Source: Hericium rajendrae (taxonomy: Eukaryota > Basidiomycota > Agaricomycetes > Russulales > Hericiaceae). From it: a DNA stretch of 64,000 bases. The notes below the pieces were generated by a model. The model was not told the DNA's origin, did not search any database, and worked only from the letters and a program-made list of their open reading frames with translations. The translations under genes and the position numbers were made by a program. Every line of letters begins with the position of its first letter. Position 1 is the stretch's first letter. This document shows positions 45,279 to 57,861 of this stretch, piece after piece. The stretch lies in the NCBI GenBank assembly GCA_033439255.1, contig CM065885.1:1302001-1366000 (forward strand), in the 5' to 3' direction.

Positions 45279-47636
45279 CTAGTTATGATGCTTCTTACTC
45301 GCGGCGTCCTGCTTGATAAGGTCCGACGCCCGCTCCGCGAATACGTAGATCGGCACCTGCATGTGCCCAGCAGCGACGAAGGGCTGCACATCCCGTCAGC
45401 ACAGCGCCTCAGAAATCCATGGAGCGAAAAACGTACGAAGATAGAGGCATCGATGACGCGCAGGCCCTGGGCGCCCTTGACCTTGCAGTCAGGGTCGACG
45501 ACGCCCCACTTGGCGCCGCGCGGGCTCATCGAGTTCGTGCCGACGGCGTGGATGTTCGAGACGGTGTTGTTGCGGATGAACGTCTCAAGCAGGCCATCGT
45601 CGACGGTGCCGTTCTTGAAGACAGTGGAGAGCTCGGGGCCGGGCTGCACAATGTAGCCCTTGAAGGCGGGCTGCGAGGCGAGGCGGATCGCGGCGAGGAT
45701 GGATTGCTTCTGGATGAACATGTCCATGGGGTGGCTGTAGAAGCCACCGTCGAGGATGGGTTGGCCGAAGGGGTCAGAGGCGTTCAGCTTCAAAGAGCCA
45801 CCTTAAGAAGGGGTGTCAGACTCGGGACGAGATCATAAGAGATTGAGGGCGACTCACGAGAGTAGGGGTTGAGGCCGATGGGGGACACATCCATGAGAGC
45901 AGGCTGGTCGGGGCGACCGTTCTGATGAAATGAAAGTCAGAATCTTGACCTGGAAGAGAACAAAGCACGACTCACGCTAGGCGTGATCTCCCAGTGAGGC
46001 GACTTGGGGCCGGCGGCAGGGTCACCGTACTGCTTGATCATCTTCTGCACCTCCGGGTCGGACTCGTTCAGGCGCTGCCACAAGAACTGGTTGATGCCAC
46101 CAGCCGCGAACGGCCCCGTGCGCGACGCGTTCCACTGCGCAAGCGCGTCGGCCGCCGTCGTACTGTTGTCCAGGATGTGCTGGAAGTCATCGGTCGAGGT
46201 CGTCATCCATTTGGTGTTAGGCACGAGGGTCTGCTCCGAGAGGTTCTGGCCGACAGCCGGGAGGTCGATGACGGATGTGATGTTGATGCTCTCGAGCGTC
46301 TGCTTGTCGCCGATACCCGAGTTGAGCAGGATCTGCGTGCTGCCAACAGTTCCGGCCGAAAGAATGATCTCGCTGGTAACATTGGTGTACAGGAGAGTGC
46401 CTAGGTAAATGTAAGCATGGGTCGCGCCTCACACGAAGCGGTCAAAAGATGACGCACCGTTCCCTTGGGATTGAACGAACTCTACGGAGTTGATGGGGCC
46501 GTTCTTCTTCGTCTGCAGCACGCGACGAACCGTGGCGCCGGTCAGGACATCGAGGTTGGGACGGTTGACGTATTCGTCTGCCAGGTATGCCCAAGCGGAG
46601 CTGGCACGCGTCCCATTTCCGATGGTGTACTGTGCCCAACCTATAGAGAAGCGTTCAAAGCGCAGTCGTGATGGGTTAGAGAGGGTACGCACCAATGCCA
46701 TTTGCGGTGCCATCGTTGAAGTCCAAGTCGAAGGGATATTCCTGAGGAGAATCCTGTGTGATCTTCGTGAGGATGGCATCCGTGTCCATCGGCCATGCGT
46801 TGACACTGGTGCCCATAGGACCATTAGTCCCGTGGATCTTTGGATCATAGTGGCCGGTGGTGTTAAGTTTGTCCACCATGCAGTGGAAGTCCTCGCCCTG
46901 AACACACGCATTAGCGGCAAAGATCTCATTTAGAATGTCAATAGCATACTTTCTTGAAGTACTTCTGGAGAGCATTCCACGACCAGCCAGCGTCGCCAGA
47001 TACTTTCGCATAGCGATCATAGTCCTCAGACGTGCCACGGCTGTAGACCATTCCATCTGTTGATTCTGTTGAGCGCTGAAAAGACGACACATATGATTGA
47101 GACCTACTAATGGAGCTAGATCCTCCGAGGACGTAACCACGCGTAAACCCAACAGTCCGGTTGAGAAGACCCGGTTGACTAGCAATGAAAGACACTCAGC
47201 GAATGAAAACACGAACGCCGCTGTATACGTACGGAATGTAAGTGGTGTTCCAATCCAGAGACGGCTCGCCCAAAGCCTGACGAATCAAATAAGGGATTGT
47301 GACCTCAGGTTTGCCGCGGTTTCTGGACAGCCAGTGAGTCATGAAAGGTAGATAACAACAAAGACGACTTACGTTGATCCGCCCTCAAGGACCAAAACCT
47401 TGACGTCCTTGTCCTCTGAGAGCCGGTTTGCAACGACGGCTCCGGCAGTACCACCTGTCAAATATTTCGGTCAGCGTTCAAGTAAATACGGCATCATCGA
47501 TCGACATACCACCAACGACGACATAATCATAGCCATTCAATGCGGGCAATTCTGACACGTCCTCATAGATGAGGCCGCTCGAGCGAAGAGCCACAGCGGC
47601 CAATAGTAGAGACAGGGAGCGCAATTGGCGAACCAT
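45279..47636 (-). CDS. GMC oxidoreductase, aryl-alcohol-oxidase-like (copy 1)
   Basis: Secreted FAD enzyme that oxidises alcohols and yields hydrogen peroxide. The start MVRQLRSLSLLLAAVALRSS is a signal peptide; an in-frame upstream extension is judged leader. The FAD-binding YDYVVVGGGTAGAVVANRL is joined across intron 1. Then come the GMC signature FTRGYVLGGSSSI, GMVYSRGTSEDYDRYA, HGTNGPMGTSVNAWPMDTD, the second signature EIILSAGTVGSTQILLNSGI, and the C-terminal catalytic histidines in SNIHAVGTNSMSPRGAKWG and FVAAGHMQVPIYVFAERASD. About ten short introns; ~600 residues. Several Asn-X-Ser/Thr sites suggest glycosylation. A TATTTAAG box lies ~56 nt upstream (47692-47699). Copy 2 follows the same architecture 2.5 kb away on the same strand. 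The substrate (aryl alcohol, glucose, methanol) cannot be fixed; AAO-like is the best fit. Confidence 0.9.
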
Positions 47637-50172
47637 CCTGAGAAGTCGAGCGAGAGAACAAGATGAGGAATGCATGGCCCATTCTGGCTCTCTTAAATAA
47701 GGAGTAGCGGAATGAGGATATCGGGATGAGATACACAGCTTCTCGCTAAACGAGTAGCAAGCTGACACTGCGAGCATAGGCGTCTCCGCAGCGCACGGCG
47801 CTGAGACTCATCAGGGCTTGTTGCTAATTGGGAGAAGGAACGGGCGATGAGTTGTGTCCTGGCTTGCTTACCATAGATTTGAAACGGGAGAGCCGCGATG
47901 ACCAGGCATGGACATCCTCGTTGGAGATGTGATGGATTTAGCTCAAGAGATATCAACGCCGGCTCATGTGCACGAGCACAATTTACTGAATGATAGCGCC
48001 AAGAATAGATGTAGAATACCCGAGTCTGACACTACCCCGTCATTATAGCCGTTCGACGGCGCGAAGGGATTTCGGCAAATAGCTTGCAGTGCTAAGATTG
48101 GCCTCACGGGCCATGGGCCCATTGGGCGCCAAGATGGTACTAGTATCCAGGTCAAGTCATCAGCGTGCTGTTGAACAATGATAGGGGAGATCAACTTCAA
48201 CATGCGACCTGAAAAGATCCGGTGTATGAGCGGAATATGTGCTGATATTCTGGATACAACACAGGCACGACGGCTTCAAATTCGAGTGGTGTAGCATCGG
48301 ATAGAAATAGAATGTATCACATGGGTGTGCACGTATTGCGTAGAACAAGCCGAGAGACAAGGGGAAGGAGGAGGACAAGTTCGTGATGCCATCTGCCGGG
48401 ACACTGAACCGGCAAGCGCCGCCCTTACTAAGCGCTCGAGGACTCCGGGCTGCCCGATTTCTCCTTCAAGTCGAAATCTCCTTTGAACGCCGCAAATACG
48501 CGTCTGAACACACTGTTCAACCACATAGACTGTCATCCTGGTGATCTTTCTCAACTCCGAAAAAAAAAACTCGATTCCTAGCTTGGCCTTGTCAACTCTG
48601 CATGCGGTGCTTTGAATGACGGTCATCATTCAAGCCTTTCACGACCGAACACGCGGCCAACGGATCCGCCTACAACGGAACGGGATGCAGCTCGGGACCT
48701 GGCATCGTCAGGCGAATATTATGTTCATCGGACTTACTGACAATCAGGGCAACGCTGATATTGCAATGCGACACAGCCCGGACCCTCTGCCGGCCGCGAT
48801 CGCATCCTGCCGCCGGTCAACGAAACATTGGCGTTCGTAGCATTCGTGACAGTTTGTAAGTACAGCATTTCTGACCTCGGGCAGTCTTCGATCAGCCGTA
48901 TCTATCCAGCCTCGAGCGCCAGGTGCGCGCCGCCATAGCAGAACCGCTGTGGGGCGGCGCCTTTGGATGATCGATGTTGGTGGCGATGAGCCAGCTACAG
49001 TATGGGGTAGGAGCGTTTAGGATTTTCCAATCGCGCCCAGACATGATCGAACACACAGGACTTCGCAAATATGGGCCATTGACAATTGTAACAACGAATG
49101 CGTGAGATCACTTGGTGTAAAGCTTCCGCACGCTGCATCGAGTCAACAGAACGTATCAGTATCAGTCATCAAAGGACCTGGATGATTTTGCCTTGCGCCT
49201 CTGCGCTCCGCGTCCGGACCACAACAGAGGGCGGCATTGCAAATATTGAGCAATTTGGATCATGGAACGGCGTCCGGAGTGCCTGGGTGCGTTTTCTCCG
49301 ACATTGTAAAAAATAGCCGCCTGAACATGCCCTGTCGACACTAGACTGGAAAATGTATGTCCGCAAACTGTTTTGCGGCAACTTTGTGCACCCTGGGCGA
49401 CAATCATATGTCAGGGCACGTCCGTACTGTTGCCGGGCCCTGCAGCAAATTCACTAGGTCGTGTTCGTCCTGTGTCCGGTTCCTATGACCTGAGGCCGAA
49501 GGGAACGATGAAACCCATGGCCAGATGCTGTTCTGGTGATGAGGCCTGAGGCCCCACTGATTTTAGCTTGCTCCGTCCCAGAAGACCCTTCAGGACCCTT
49601 CGAACAAATGGGATAGCGAATTGCTTGATGATCTGTTGGAGGTATTCTGAGTAGCATTGCCCACGGTCGCAACTTACAGCGCTTCCGCCAAGACAACGGA
49701 TCTGGCTTGATCCTCGGAGGCTAGATTGCGCAAGTTGCCAACGGATTTTCTGCTATTGATTGGCAGGTCAGAAAGTTTCGTTTGAATTTCAGACGCATGT
49801 GCAGGTCCTAATACTCATCGACTGATTCTTTATGTTCTTCGAGTCTGGTCATGTGCTCTTTATGTCGAAGAAACTTGCATTGGCCAGAACGCCCAGAACG
49901 CCCAGAACGCCCAGAGGACCGACGCCCATGGAACACAGATGCCCAGAAAATGACAGACTACAGTGCCCGGAGAACCGGGAATTTCAGAGAGAAAGCTGCA
50001 TCAAAATTGTGTGCATTATTGGTTCAAAACTCCGGCGCAATTACATGTCGTAAGTAGCAGCTGGCATAAGGTAAATAAAGTTAAGTATGTGTGGTTCCGA
50101 CTCTTGTGAGCTACCGTAAAGAATTGTGATGTCCGTATGGAACAGACTGTCACGAGGCTTCAGTACTTCAAT
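47637..50172. other. 2.5-kb spacer between the two GMC genes
   Basis: No gene is recognised. A 9-bp microsatellite (CCAGAACGC-type units) lies at 49884-49918. Other frames are short and without domains. Confidence 0.5.
49884..49918 (+). repeat. 9-bp tandem repeat, about four units
   Basis: AGAACGCCC is repeated about four times in the GMC intergenic spacer. Confidence 0.7.
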
Positions 50173-52455
50173 TTACATATTCACCCACTCCTCTTTGACG
50201 AACTCAGCACCCCGCTCGGCGATGATGTACGTCGGCGCCATGGTGTGCGCGCTCGGGACAAAAGGCTGTCATAGGTGGCCAGTTAGATGACAGGAAGGCG
50301 GCTACAAGATGCAGGGCTGCGGAACTCACAATGATGGACGCGTCGATGACACGCAGGCCTGTCGCACCCTTGACACGGAGGTCAGGGTCAACAACACCAT
50401 AGGACGCGCCGTACGGCGACATGCCGGCCGTGCCCACGGCGTGCGCGTTCGACGCAGCGTTGTCGCGCACGAACTGCTCGAGCAGCTCGTCGGACGCGTC
50501 GAGCGTGATGCTCGTATTGGTCGGCGCGACGATGATCTCCTGCCACGCGGGCTTCGCGAGGAAGCGCATGCCGAGGCGGACCGCGGCGACCGCGGCGGCG
50601 ACGTCAAAGTCGTGCGTCAGGAAGGCAGGGTCGATGAGCGGGTCGTCCAGCGGGTTGGAGGTATTCAGCTTGATGGTGCCACCTGCGGAGAAGAAGCATG
50701 GCAGTGAGACTCAGGCGTCAGGAGAGTTCATCTGCGAATGCGTACGGGAGAAGGGGGTCAAGGTACCAACACCCAGAGTGATGAAATACTGGCCGGCAGG
50801 CAAAGTCTGCAACGGGATGTTCCAGCCATTCTGTCGTACCGCGGGCGTTCAGTCAGGCGTTCCGCGCTCCGAGAAAAATCGGCGTACCTGAACGCTCATC
50901 TCGATGTGGGGAGTGTTCGGGCCCGGTGAAGGGTCACCGTACTTGTCTGTGATGTTCTCTGGCACACGCGCCCACATGATATGTCCCGGGAGTGTATCTG
51001 CGAGAGGCCCGGTTCTGTTGGTCGACCATAACTGGAAGGCCGCATCCGCCTGCGTCTGATTGCGCCAAAGATCGTCCCAAGTGTCCGTCGTGTTCACTTG
51101 ATACTTCAATGAGAGCGACGGATGATCAGAGAGATTCTGTCCGACGCCCGGAAGATCGACGATAGTCTTAATGCCGACAGCAGCGAGATCCTTCTTAGGG
51201 CCAATGCCGGAGTTGAGCAGGAGATGAGGCGTTGCGACGGCGCCCGCGCTGAGAATAACTTCCTTGTCCGCCGTGATGCTGCGCGTCTTGTTATCTAATT
51301 TAGGGTGTGAGCGCTTCCAGGATCAGAACAGCTTCGCAAGAACGTACCTCCGTCTACGATGAACTCGACAGTCGTAAAGTGCTTCTGGTGCGTCTCTTTG
51401 ACGCGGGTCACCCGCGCGTGAACGAGCACGTCAAAGTTCGTCCTGTTGACAAATTCGGGTGCAAGGTATGATGCTGCGGAGCTGCTCCGTTCACCATTCT
51501 TGATCGCTGATTGCGTCCAACCTACGCCATCCGGTGAGCACGGGTCAAGGCAACACTACTATGAAGTTATCTTACCGAAGCCGAGCTGCCCGCCGTTGAC
51601 GTCCAGGCGCATCGGGAACTCATCTGGGAACTCGCTCGTGGTGCGTATCACGCGCTCATCTGTGGGATGGGGCCAGTTCGACACGCCAACCCCAGTGATA
51701 CCGTTGGTAGAATGGATAGATGCGTTGTATTGGCCAGTAATATTGTGGCCATCCGTGGGCTTCTGGAAGTCCTCGTTCTGTTCCAAAAGCGTCAGGACAT
51801 TTCCAGGAGGCGTAATGAGATGGCTCACTCTGGCAATGAACTCTTGGAGAGCATCCCACGACCAGCGTCCATCACGAGCAATGTCGGCATAACGATTATA
51901 GTCGTCAGGAGTTCCCCGGCTATAGATCATTCCATCTGGATGCAAAGTCTCGCCATCAGCTGTTACGGACGTCAATTTGATGTACTCACTGACTGCAGTT
52001 CCACCACCGAGACCGTGACCCTGAGCGTACGACGTTGGCTTGTTGTTAAGCCCAGGTTGGACGATCGTGGTGTAATTCCAGAAGTTGGCTGCCACAGCTT
52101 GGATCGCGTACAGAGGCACAGTCGTGTTGATGTTCCCAGAAGTGCTATAAAAACGCGTGCTATTCAGGACGATGTCCAACCGTCAATGATCACAGTCTAC
52201 TTACGTCGAGCCCGCTTCAAGAAGCAGAACCTTGAATTTTTCCTCAGTCAAACGATTGGCGACGACGGCACCAGACAGACCACCTATAGCATGGTTAATT
52301 CTCAGGTAATTTGAAGGCAGCAATAGGATCTGCGCACCTCCTACTACGACGAAGTCATACTTCGTCTTCGGCAAGTCTGCAACAGAGGTGTAGATTGCTG
52401 CATAAGCCGAGAGGCTCAATCGAGCCAGGAGCACGAAGGCGGCGAAAGAACGCAT
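50173..52455 (-). CDS. GMC oxidoreductase, aryl-alcohol-oxidase-like (copy 2)
   Basis: Same family and exon-rich architecture as copy 1. The start MRSFAAFVLLARLSLSAYAA is a signal peptide. The FAD motif DFVVVGG...GLSGAVVANRL is joined across intron 1; EAGST, MIYSRGTPDDYNRYAD and the DGRWSWDALQEFI segment follow. The catalytic histidines are in SNAHAVGTAGMSPYG and FVPSAHTMAPTYIIAERGAE; the second region keeps the Pleurotus-AAO-like AHT order, whereas copy 1 has GHM. The protein ends FVKEEWVNM. About 590 residues. The two copies are clearly diverged, so the duplication is not recent. Peroxide from such enzymes can feed ligninolytic peroxidases, but no peroxidase gene is in this window. Confidence 0.9.
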
Positions 52456-54418
52456 CGTGAGTGGCTTGAGTCGCTGCTGTCCGAGCTTGTTCTCAAAGCC
52501 TTATGAGTGCAAAGACCTGTCGTGAAGCCGCGGGCGCCGGCGGTTAACTAACTCGTGTTTAAATCCGTGCTTATGTTTCGTCGATCTGATGGAGTCATGA
52601 ATTCTCGGCAAGAATCTCGCCCTCGATAGCAGGGCCTATGATGTTGGTAACACAGGATACCGTCCAAGCCGAGCTCACCTTGTCCTCGCAATATGCGTAG
52701 AACGCAAATCCGGGTGGGATCTGGGTGGTATGACTGAGCCTCCGGCCATAGCGCCTTCGCCAGCATCGAGCACAATCGGTAAAACACAATGCTCCTCAAA
52801 ACGTGTTCCTCCCGATTATTGGAACCGCGCCGCCCGACAGAGGATGTGATGTGTCTCCACAGCGGGGTCCTGGAAACTTCTCCATTGAGGAACACCGAAC
52901 GAGTTCCCAGTCCTGTGCCATCCTGCGGCCGTTCCTCTCCATGAAGGGCTTCAGTTCCAATCGCCAGCATACCGCGGATCAGAGGTCAGAAGCCGTCGTA
53001 GGAGGCAAGACGTCAGGGAACGTCATAGCGAACAGAGCCAGAGCCGCGGCAATCTGGGGATGAAATCAATGTCTTGGAAACGCTGTGCTAAGCACGGCTT
53101 GGGCGCTTTCGACGGTGCTGGCTGGATATGAGTTGCCACTGGCGGATTCTGTGCAAAAGAAGCATGTGGATATGGAAGCCTCAGACAGGCTGACGCGGCT
53201 GTGAGGAACGATGGCTTGGGATGAAAATTGTTATGTCACGGAACAGCATGCTGCGTAACTCTACCGGCTGGAACAAATTTGCACGCAAGGGAGCCTTGGC
53301 CGAGGCGCTGCGAGACCCGACGCTTGATTGCGAACTCGGAACTGGGCCAGCTACAGTGTCCTCGGGCACGCGATCACCATGCGCCTTCACAACGGTGAAC
53401 CCTATCATATGTGCCCATGGAGCAACATTAACGCAAGCAAAGCGACGAAGGGATCCAATGATAAACTCACAAACGCCTAAAATGGCTGCAAAACGTGGAT
53501 GTCCGCTTTATGACAAAGGTCCATTCTATTTACGGCGCTAAGCACGGACGAACGGACCTGAAAACACGGATAACACCGATTGACATCCACGGAAGGGCAT
53601 CGCCACATGTTCCTAATTTGATCGAGATCGCTGAGAACAACCAGATATCTGGCTTGAAGCGCGTGACGGATTGGAGATTGCCTGACTCTCAATGGTCGAC
53701 GGAGCGGGAGGGGACACACTGTGACCGAGATGTGCCTTATTTACAAGCGCTCCAACCAGAAAACGCAGGTTCCGATTGACCTGTCCAAAGGATTCTGTCT
53801 GAAGCAACGATGGAAGTGTGTCCAGTCACGTCTCTCGTATCGTGGGCTTATCGATGTCCTGACAAGCCAAAAATATGTCCTACGCGGGCGTGCCTATGCG
53901 AGCAAATCAATGACTATAAGAGGTATACTTACATGGGCATCCGCGGTGATGGGGCCATAGCAGTTTGATTAGTTCTTGCCCCGCTGACGAGGCGCCGAAG
54001 TTAACGGACGCCTAGCCGGACCTGGTCGCAAAGATCATCATTGATACTCGTCACCATAAAACAAATTGAGGGAAACTGTATGGTCTCCAAGTCCTATGGT
54101 AGAAAGAGAGTGCGATTAAATGCCACCGAGCGCGCGGCAATGGCAAACGGGCGCCCATGTCAGGATTGGTCATTGCCAGAGGCAATTGCTTGGCCCAAAC
54201 TAGGCGCACAAACCCATTGAGAGCTACCTAGGGCGGTGTTATAGAGTCGCACACGCCTCACGGAACTCGTCCGCAGTTCAGTGGGTGCCGATGGATGTTT
54301 TCTCCTTCAGCGTCAGGGAGTCGTTGTAGCCTGAATACTTTGATCTAGGCGTTTATCACCTACGCATTGCTATCAGTCATTCTTTCAGCTCAATAGCGCG
54401 GATGATAAAAAATCACCT
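52456..54418. other. ~2-kb intergenic, no gene recognised
   Basis: Short scattered frames on both strands, none with a recognisable domain or intron-supported join. Confidence 0.5.
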
Positions 54419-55998
54419 TTAATCGTCATGATGTGCACCAGTCCAAGGTTCGACATAACGGCCTAGAGAAGGACTCCAGACGTATTGGTGCTCCAGAATC
54501 TTCGACAAAGTCTGAAACGCGGCGATATTTGCATAGGGCACATTAGTCCTCGGATCCAGGTAGGGTGCAGGCCGCCCTGTGATCGGGCAGGTCTGTACGG
54601 GGCGAGCTAAATCCATGGCCCAATAGTTAGGGAAAACCTTTGCCTCGGGTGAAAGCACGTACCCATGGGTCTGTTCTTGGTTGTGTACACTTTCAGGTCC
54701 TCCCATTGAACATGATCTCCAAACATAGCCGCCATTGTATCTTTCCAGGGAGGCCTAGTCGCGTTCTCGTCTTGTGATACTTCATGGACTACGTAATTCT
54801 TGCAAACAATCATAGTTTTCTTGACCATGGGCGCAGGCTCAGAAGGCACCTGAATAGTGAGATTGGGCGCAATGTAACTTGATGGAGCAGGCGGTGGTTC
54901 TGTCGAAACATGTCAGATAAGGGTTCAAGACGATGGCCGAGGCATACTCACTAAGGGCTGCAGCAGAAGAGCCGACGGACTGCAATATGTGGTTGAATAT
55001 GAAGCGAAGAACTTCGAGCACATTACCTACATTCACGTTATCTGGTACCTCCGTAGGTACGTCGACTTCTTCACGTTTACTAACCCATCTGACCAAAGGC
55101 CCTTGGACGATCGTACGAACAGCGTGAGCCTTCTTCCGCTTCTCCTCCTCATTACTCAAATAATTTCTGTGTTCAGCAATGTTGCCCTCTTCCATGTCAA
55201 GAGCTCGGGCTATGAGTTCATTCTGCGAAAGTACTCGCGCCTTGATCTTGGCTCTCTTCGGGAGGGCAGACTGCACATTGTGTGCATCAGATCTATTTCC
55301 AACTGGAAAGTATGAAATTTCTTACCTTTTTCTCTTCCTCATCAAGCATCCTGGTGTAAGCAGCCTTCGTGTTCACCATGGTATGCGACCGGCGACTCTG
55401 CCTCTTTGCGCTTGTCACGACCTCACCCGTCTCCGCATTGATCGCAAGACCCAGAGAGACGCGCCTCTTCTTCTTCTCTGGAAGCGTCGATTTTTCGGGC
55501 GTGGACACTATTTCGTATGCTTCCGGGTTGAACGTGACCTTTTGACGCGCATGTGCTATAGCAGTGGCTTTCTCAACTCTGCTGCGGACAGTCTATCAAG
55601 CTGTTAGACGCTTCCATGAGACTGAAGGGATGATGACAGCACACCTTCTTTGTACGTCGCTCCTCGTCGCGGACAGCTTTCTCGCCCGCTTCAGGAACTA
55701 CTTCCATGGCCTCCTCGTCCGTGCTCTCAAAGTCAGACTCAAACACGTCTTCTTCATCTGAAAGAGGGCTCAGAATGTATAAGCATATAAGATGAGATGT
55801 GACGCACCTCTTCCCATCATGAAGTCGATGTCCTCTTCAACCTCCTGCTCAGCGTCCGCGAGACCCAACTCCGCAAGCGCGGCCTCCATCCTTCAGACGC
55901 GTTGTCAGCTAAGCCTACATGTTAGGCACCCCAGCGCACCTATTTCCAGCAGTGCTCCTGCGCGACCGACGTCGCACGAGAGAATCATCTTCGTCCAT
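54419..55998 (-). CDS. VPS72: VPS72 / YL1 histone-variant chaperone subunit of SWR1-type complexes
   Basis: Nuclear protein that binds H2A.Z-H2B and helps deposit H2A.Z. The start was found by splicing: ATG at 55998 encodes MDEDDSLVRRRSRRSTAGNR, intron 55891-55939 splits the Arg codon, and exon 2 continues MEAALAELGLADAEQEVEED. RRSTAGNRM is the conserved YL1 N-terminus. An acidic stretch (FESDFESTDEEAMEVV) and a basic middle (RRVSLGLAINAETGEV, RRSHTMVNTKAAYTRML) follow. The C-terminal YL1-C domain reads WEDLKVYTTKNRPM, then ARPVQTCPITGRPAPYLDP and DPRTNVPYANIAAFQTL, joined by an intron with a CTAACT branch site. The unspliced reading contains a false frame in that intron. The 5' end faces mL43 over 114 bp. 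Confidence 0.9.
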
Positions 55999-56112
55999 GG
56001 TCGACGTACGATGGTGGAAGTGAGTAGCCAATAGCCTCTGATCCTAACAAGCACAAACAACCGCTTCCCATTCCGGCCGACGCACGCTCTGACATCGGAC
56101 ACGCTCATCCCA
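55999..56112. promoter_or_regulatory. 114-bp bidirectional promoter VPS72 / mL43
   Basis: The start codons of two divergent housekeeping genes are only 114 bp apart, so both 5' leaders and promoters must fit here. No TATA box is seen. Confidence 0.65.
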
Positions 56113-56710
56113 ATGGTCCGCAAAGTAAAAGCTGTCCTCGGCCCCTCGAGGCTGTCGCAGATACTGCTCAACCTCAACAAGAGCCCGAAGCCGCAGTTGA
56201 GCGGTGTGAAGAGTCTCAGGCTAACGCTGGCATTGAAGAATGATCATTTTGGTGCCCGGTGCGTGTCCATTCTCTGTCGCAGTAGAGCAGCAGGCTCATG
56301 AAAGTAACGCACAGACATTTTGTGAAGGAGGATCTACCGCGGATACAATACGCCAACGCCAACGTGTCTATCCACGTAGACAAACGTCCGAAAACCAAGG
56401 AAGAGAGCTGGAATCCGGAGATGGTGCTGGAATTCCGTGCGTGTCACTAGATCAGCGCTGAGACCCCAGCTCACGATTGATGCGAACAGGAAATGGCGAT
56501 ACTAAGAGCATAGATCTCGCCAACAAGTGGTCGGCCAACATATTTCAAGAACTGATGGACACTGCCGGTGGGTCGTCATGGACGCGGTGGAAGAACGAGC
56601 GCCAGGCCGCAGGTCTGCCAGTCCTCGAGGGTGTGCGGGAAAACGCAAGTCCGTTTGCGAGAACGTCACCAGACCATTCGAAGAAGGGCGCGGCTGCCGT
56701 CTTACCATAG
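56113..56710 (+). CDS. Mitochondrial large-subunit ribosomal protein mL43 (L51/S25/CI-B8 fold)
   Basis: Three exons (56113-56258, 56315-56436, 56490-56710) give 162 residues. MVRKVKAVLGPSRLSQILLN is an N-terminal positively charged stretch that may act as import signal. The thioredoxin-like L51/S25/CI-B8 domain follows: LRLTLALKNDHFGARHFVKED (first 20 residues typical), PRIQYANANVSIHVDKRP and VLEFRNGDTKSIDLANKWSA. The protein ends GAAAVLP. The alternative in this fold family is the complex I B8 subunit, but the C-terminal extension after the domain fits the mitoribosomal protein (yeast Mrpl51, human MRPL43). Phase-consistent introns split Arg codons twice. Confidence 0.85.
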
Positions 56711-57081
56711 AGCATGTTCGTCATTGGTGTGTTTTATTCGATACCGACTTACCATAATACAAACACTGGAAACCCGCTCCATGTCGAAAGGAAAGCCCAT
56801 AGATTCCTTGAACCACAGCGATATTATAGGTGAGCGAACGTACATACGTAGGTAGTAAGTAAGGCGGGCACGGCATCCCCTGCCTATGCAGAGTGGACCG
56901 CCATTTCGTGACGTACCCAATCATCTGAAAAGTGTGTTTGACTTCTGGTATTGAGGACGTCAAGAACAATATTGTTTCAGCAGATAACCCTTGGAATACA
57001 GACGTCCTGTCTACCCATCGACTACAGAAAAGAACTTACACAGTGGCTTCACGCCAAATTAGATCCAGAATCCCAAACTCT
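56711..57081. other. Convergent 3' region mL43 / NC2-alpha
   Basis: Nothing recognised beyond UTR-like sequence. Confidence 0.5.
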
Positions 57082-57861
57082 TCACCGGTACTCATCTGAG
57101 GTCGCTGGTGCCTCATATCCATCTTCATCATCCCATGTCTCCTCCTGCCTCCTAAAACCGCCTGCTGGAGGCATCTCCTCCTCCTCTTCCTCCTCATCCT
57201 TTGCCTTCCTCGACGCCTCGATCTCCGCCTTCTTCCTTCGTCTCCGCTTCGGCGCAGGCGCACCTCCCTCACCGTCTTCCGCAGCGGCCGCCTTCTTGCC
57301 TTTGCGCGAGCGCTTCCCAGTTGAGGTGGACCCCGCAGCGTCGGGTTCGGGCATGTCGAGGTTGATGGTCCCGCCTTGGGAGGGGTCCGGCACGTTCTCG
57401 ACGATCTCTTTGAGGAAGTCGAGCATCTCCGTAGTTTCTACGGCATGTTTCCTGTAGAAAGATACTCCGTATCAGCGAACGAGGTACAGCACAAAGAGTA
57501 GAGCACGGGCGCACAGATGATATGCCTCCACTTTCTTGCTTCCGCGCGAGGTGGTCACCCTGCTCGATTCGTCTATGATCATCTGCAAAAACAGTTCGAG
57601 TGCCTTCGCTGAAAGTTACATGAACAATTTGCGTGAGACTCTGTGGGAGATAAATGTGGGAATAAAGCGCACAGATGACGATTGGCGTTGCCTGTGCCAC
57701 TTTGCCTACTTCCTCATCCTTCTGCATGATCTTCTTTATTCGGGCCTGCAGTGATGACGCATGAGCACAACGATTTATTGGCACGCACAGCACTGTACTA
57801 TGCTGTAAGTATGAACTGCACGTACCACCGGGAATTTGGTTGTCTTATTGCGGTTCTTCAT
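57082..57861 (-). CDS. BUR6: Negative cofactor 2 alpha (DRAP1/Bur6-like histone-fold protein)
   Basis: Pairs with NC2-beta to bind TBP on DNA and modulate Pol II initiation; nuclear. The start ATG at 57861 gives MKNRNKTTKFPV, then an intron, then the histone fold ARIKKIMQKDEEVGKVAQAT. The next intron splits the Ser codon in PIVISKALELFLQMIIDESS. It continues RVTTSRGSRKVEAYHLKHAV and ETTEMLDFLKEIVENVPDPS, the highly conserved NC2-alpha core. A low-complexity basic/acidic C-tail (KRSRKGKKAAAAEDGEGG, PKRRRRKKAEIEASRKAK, EEEEEEE) ends SDEYR. About 200 residues. The start exon is short but conserved in type with other fungi. High confidence in family, slightly less in exact exon borders. Confidence 0.88.

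Noticed and set aside
48380-48460. tRNA-like sequence with GGTTCAGTGTCCC
   Set aside because: The T-loop is one base too long and no acceptor stem or A box is in place.
54640-54700. Frameshift in VPS72 before CPITGRPAPYL
   Set aside because: Explained by an intron with GTACGT donor, CTAACT branch site and TTTAG acceptor joining NRPM to ARPVQTCPITG.
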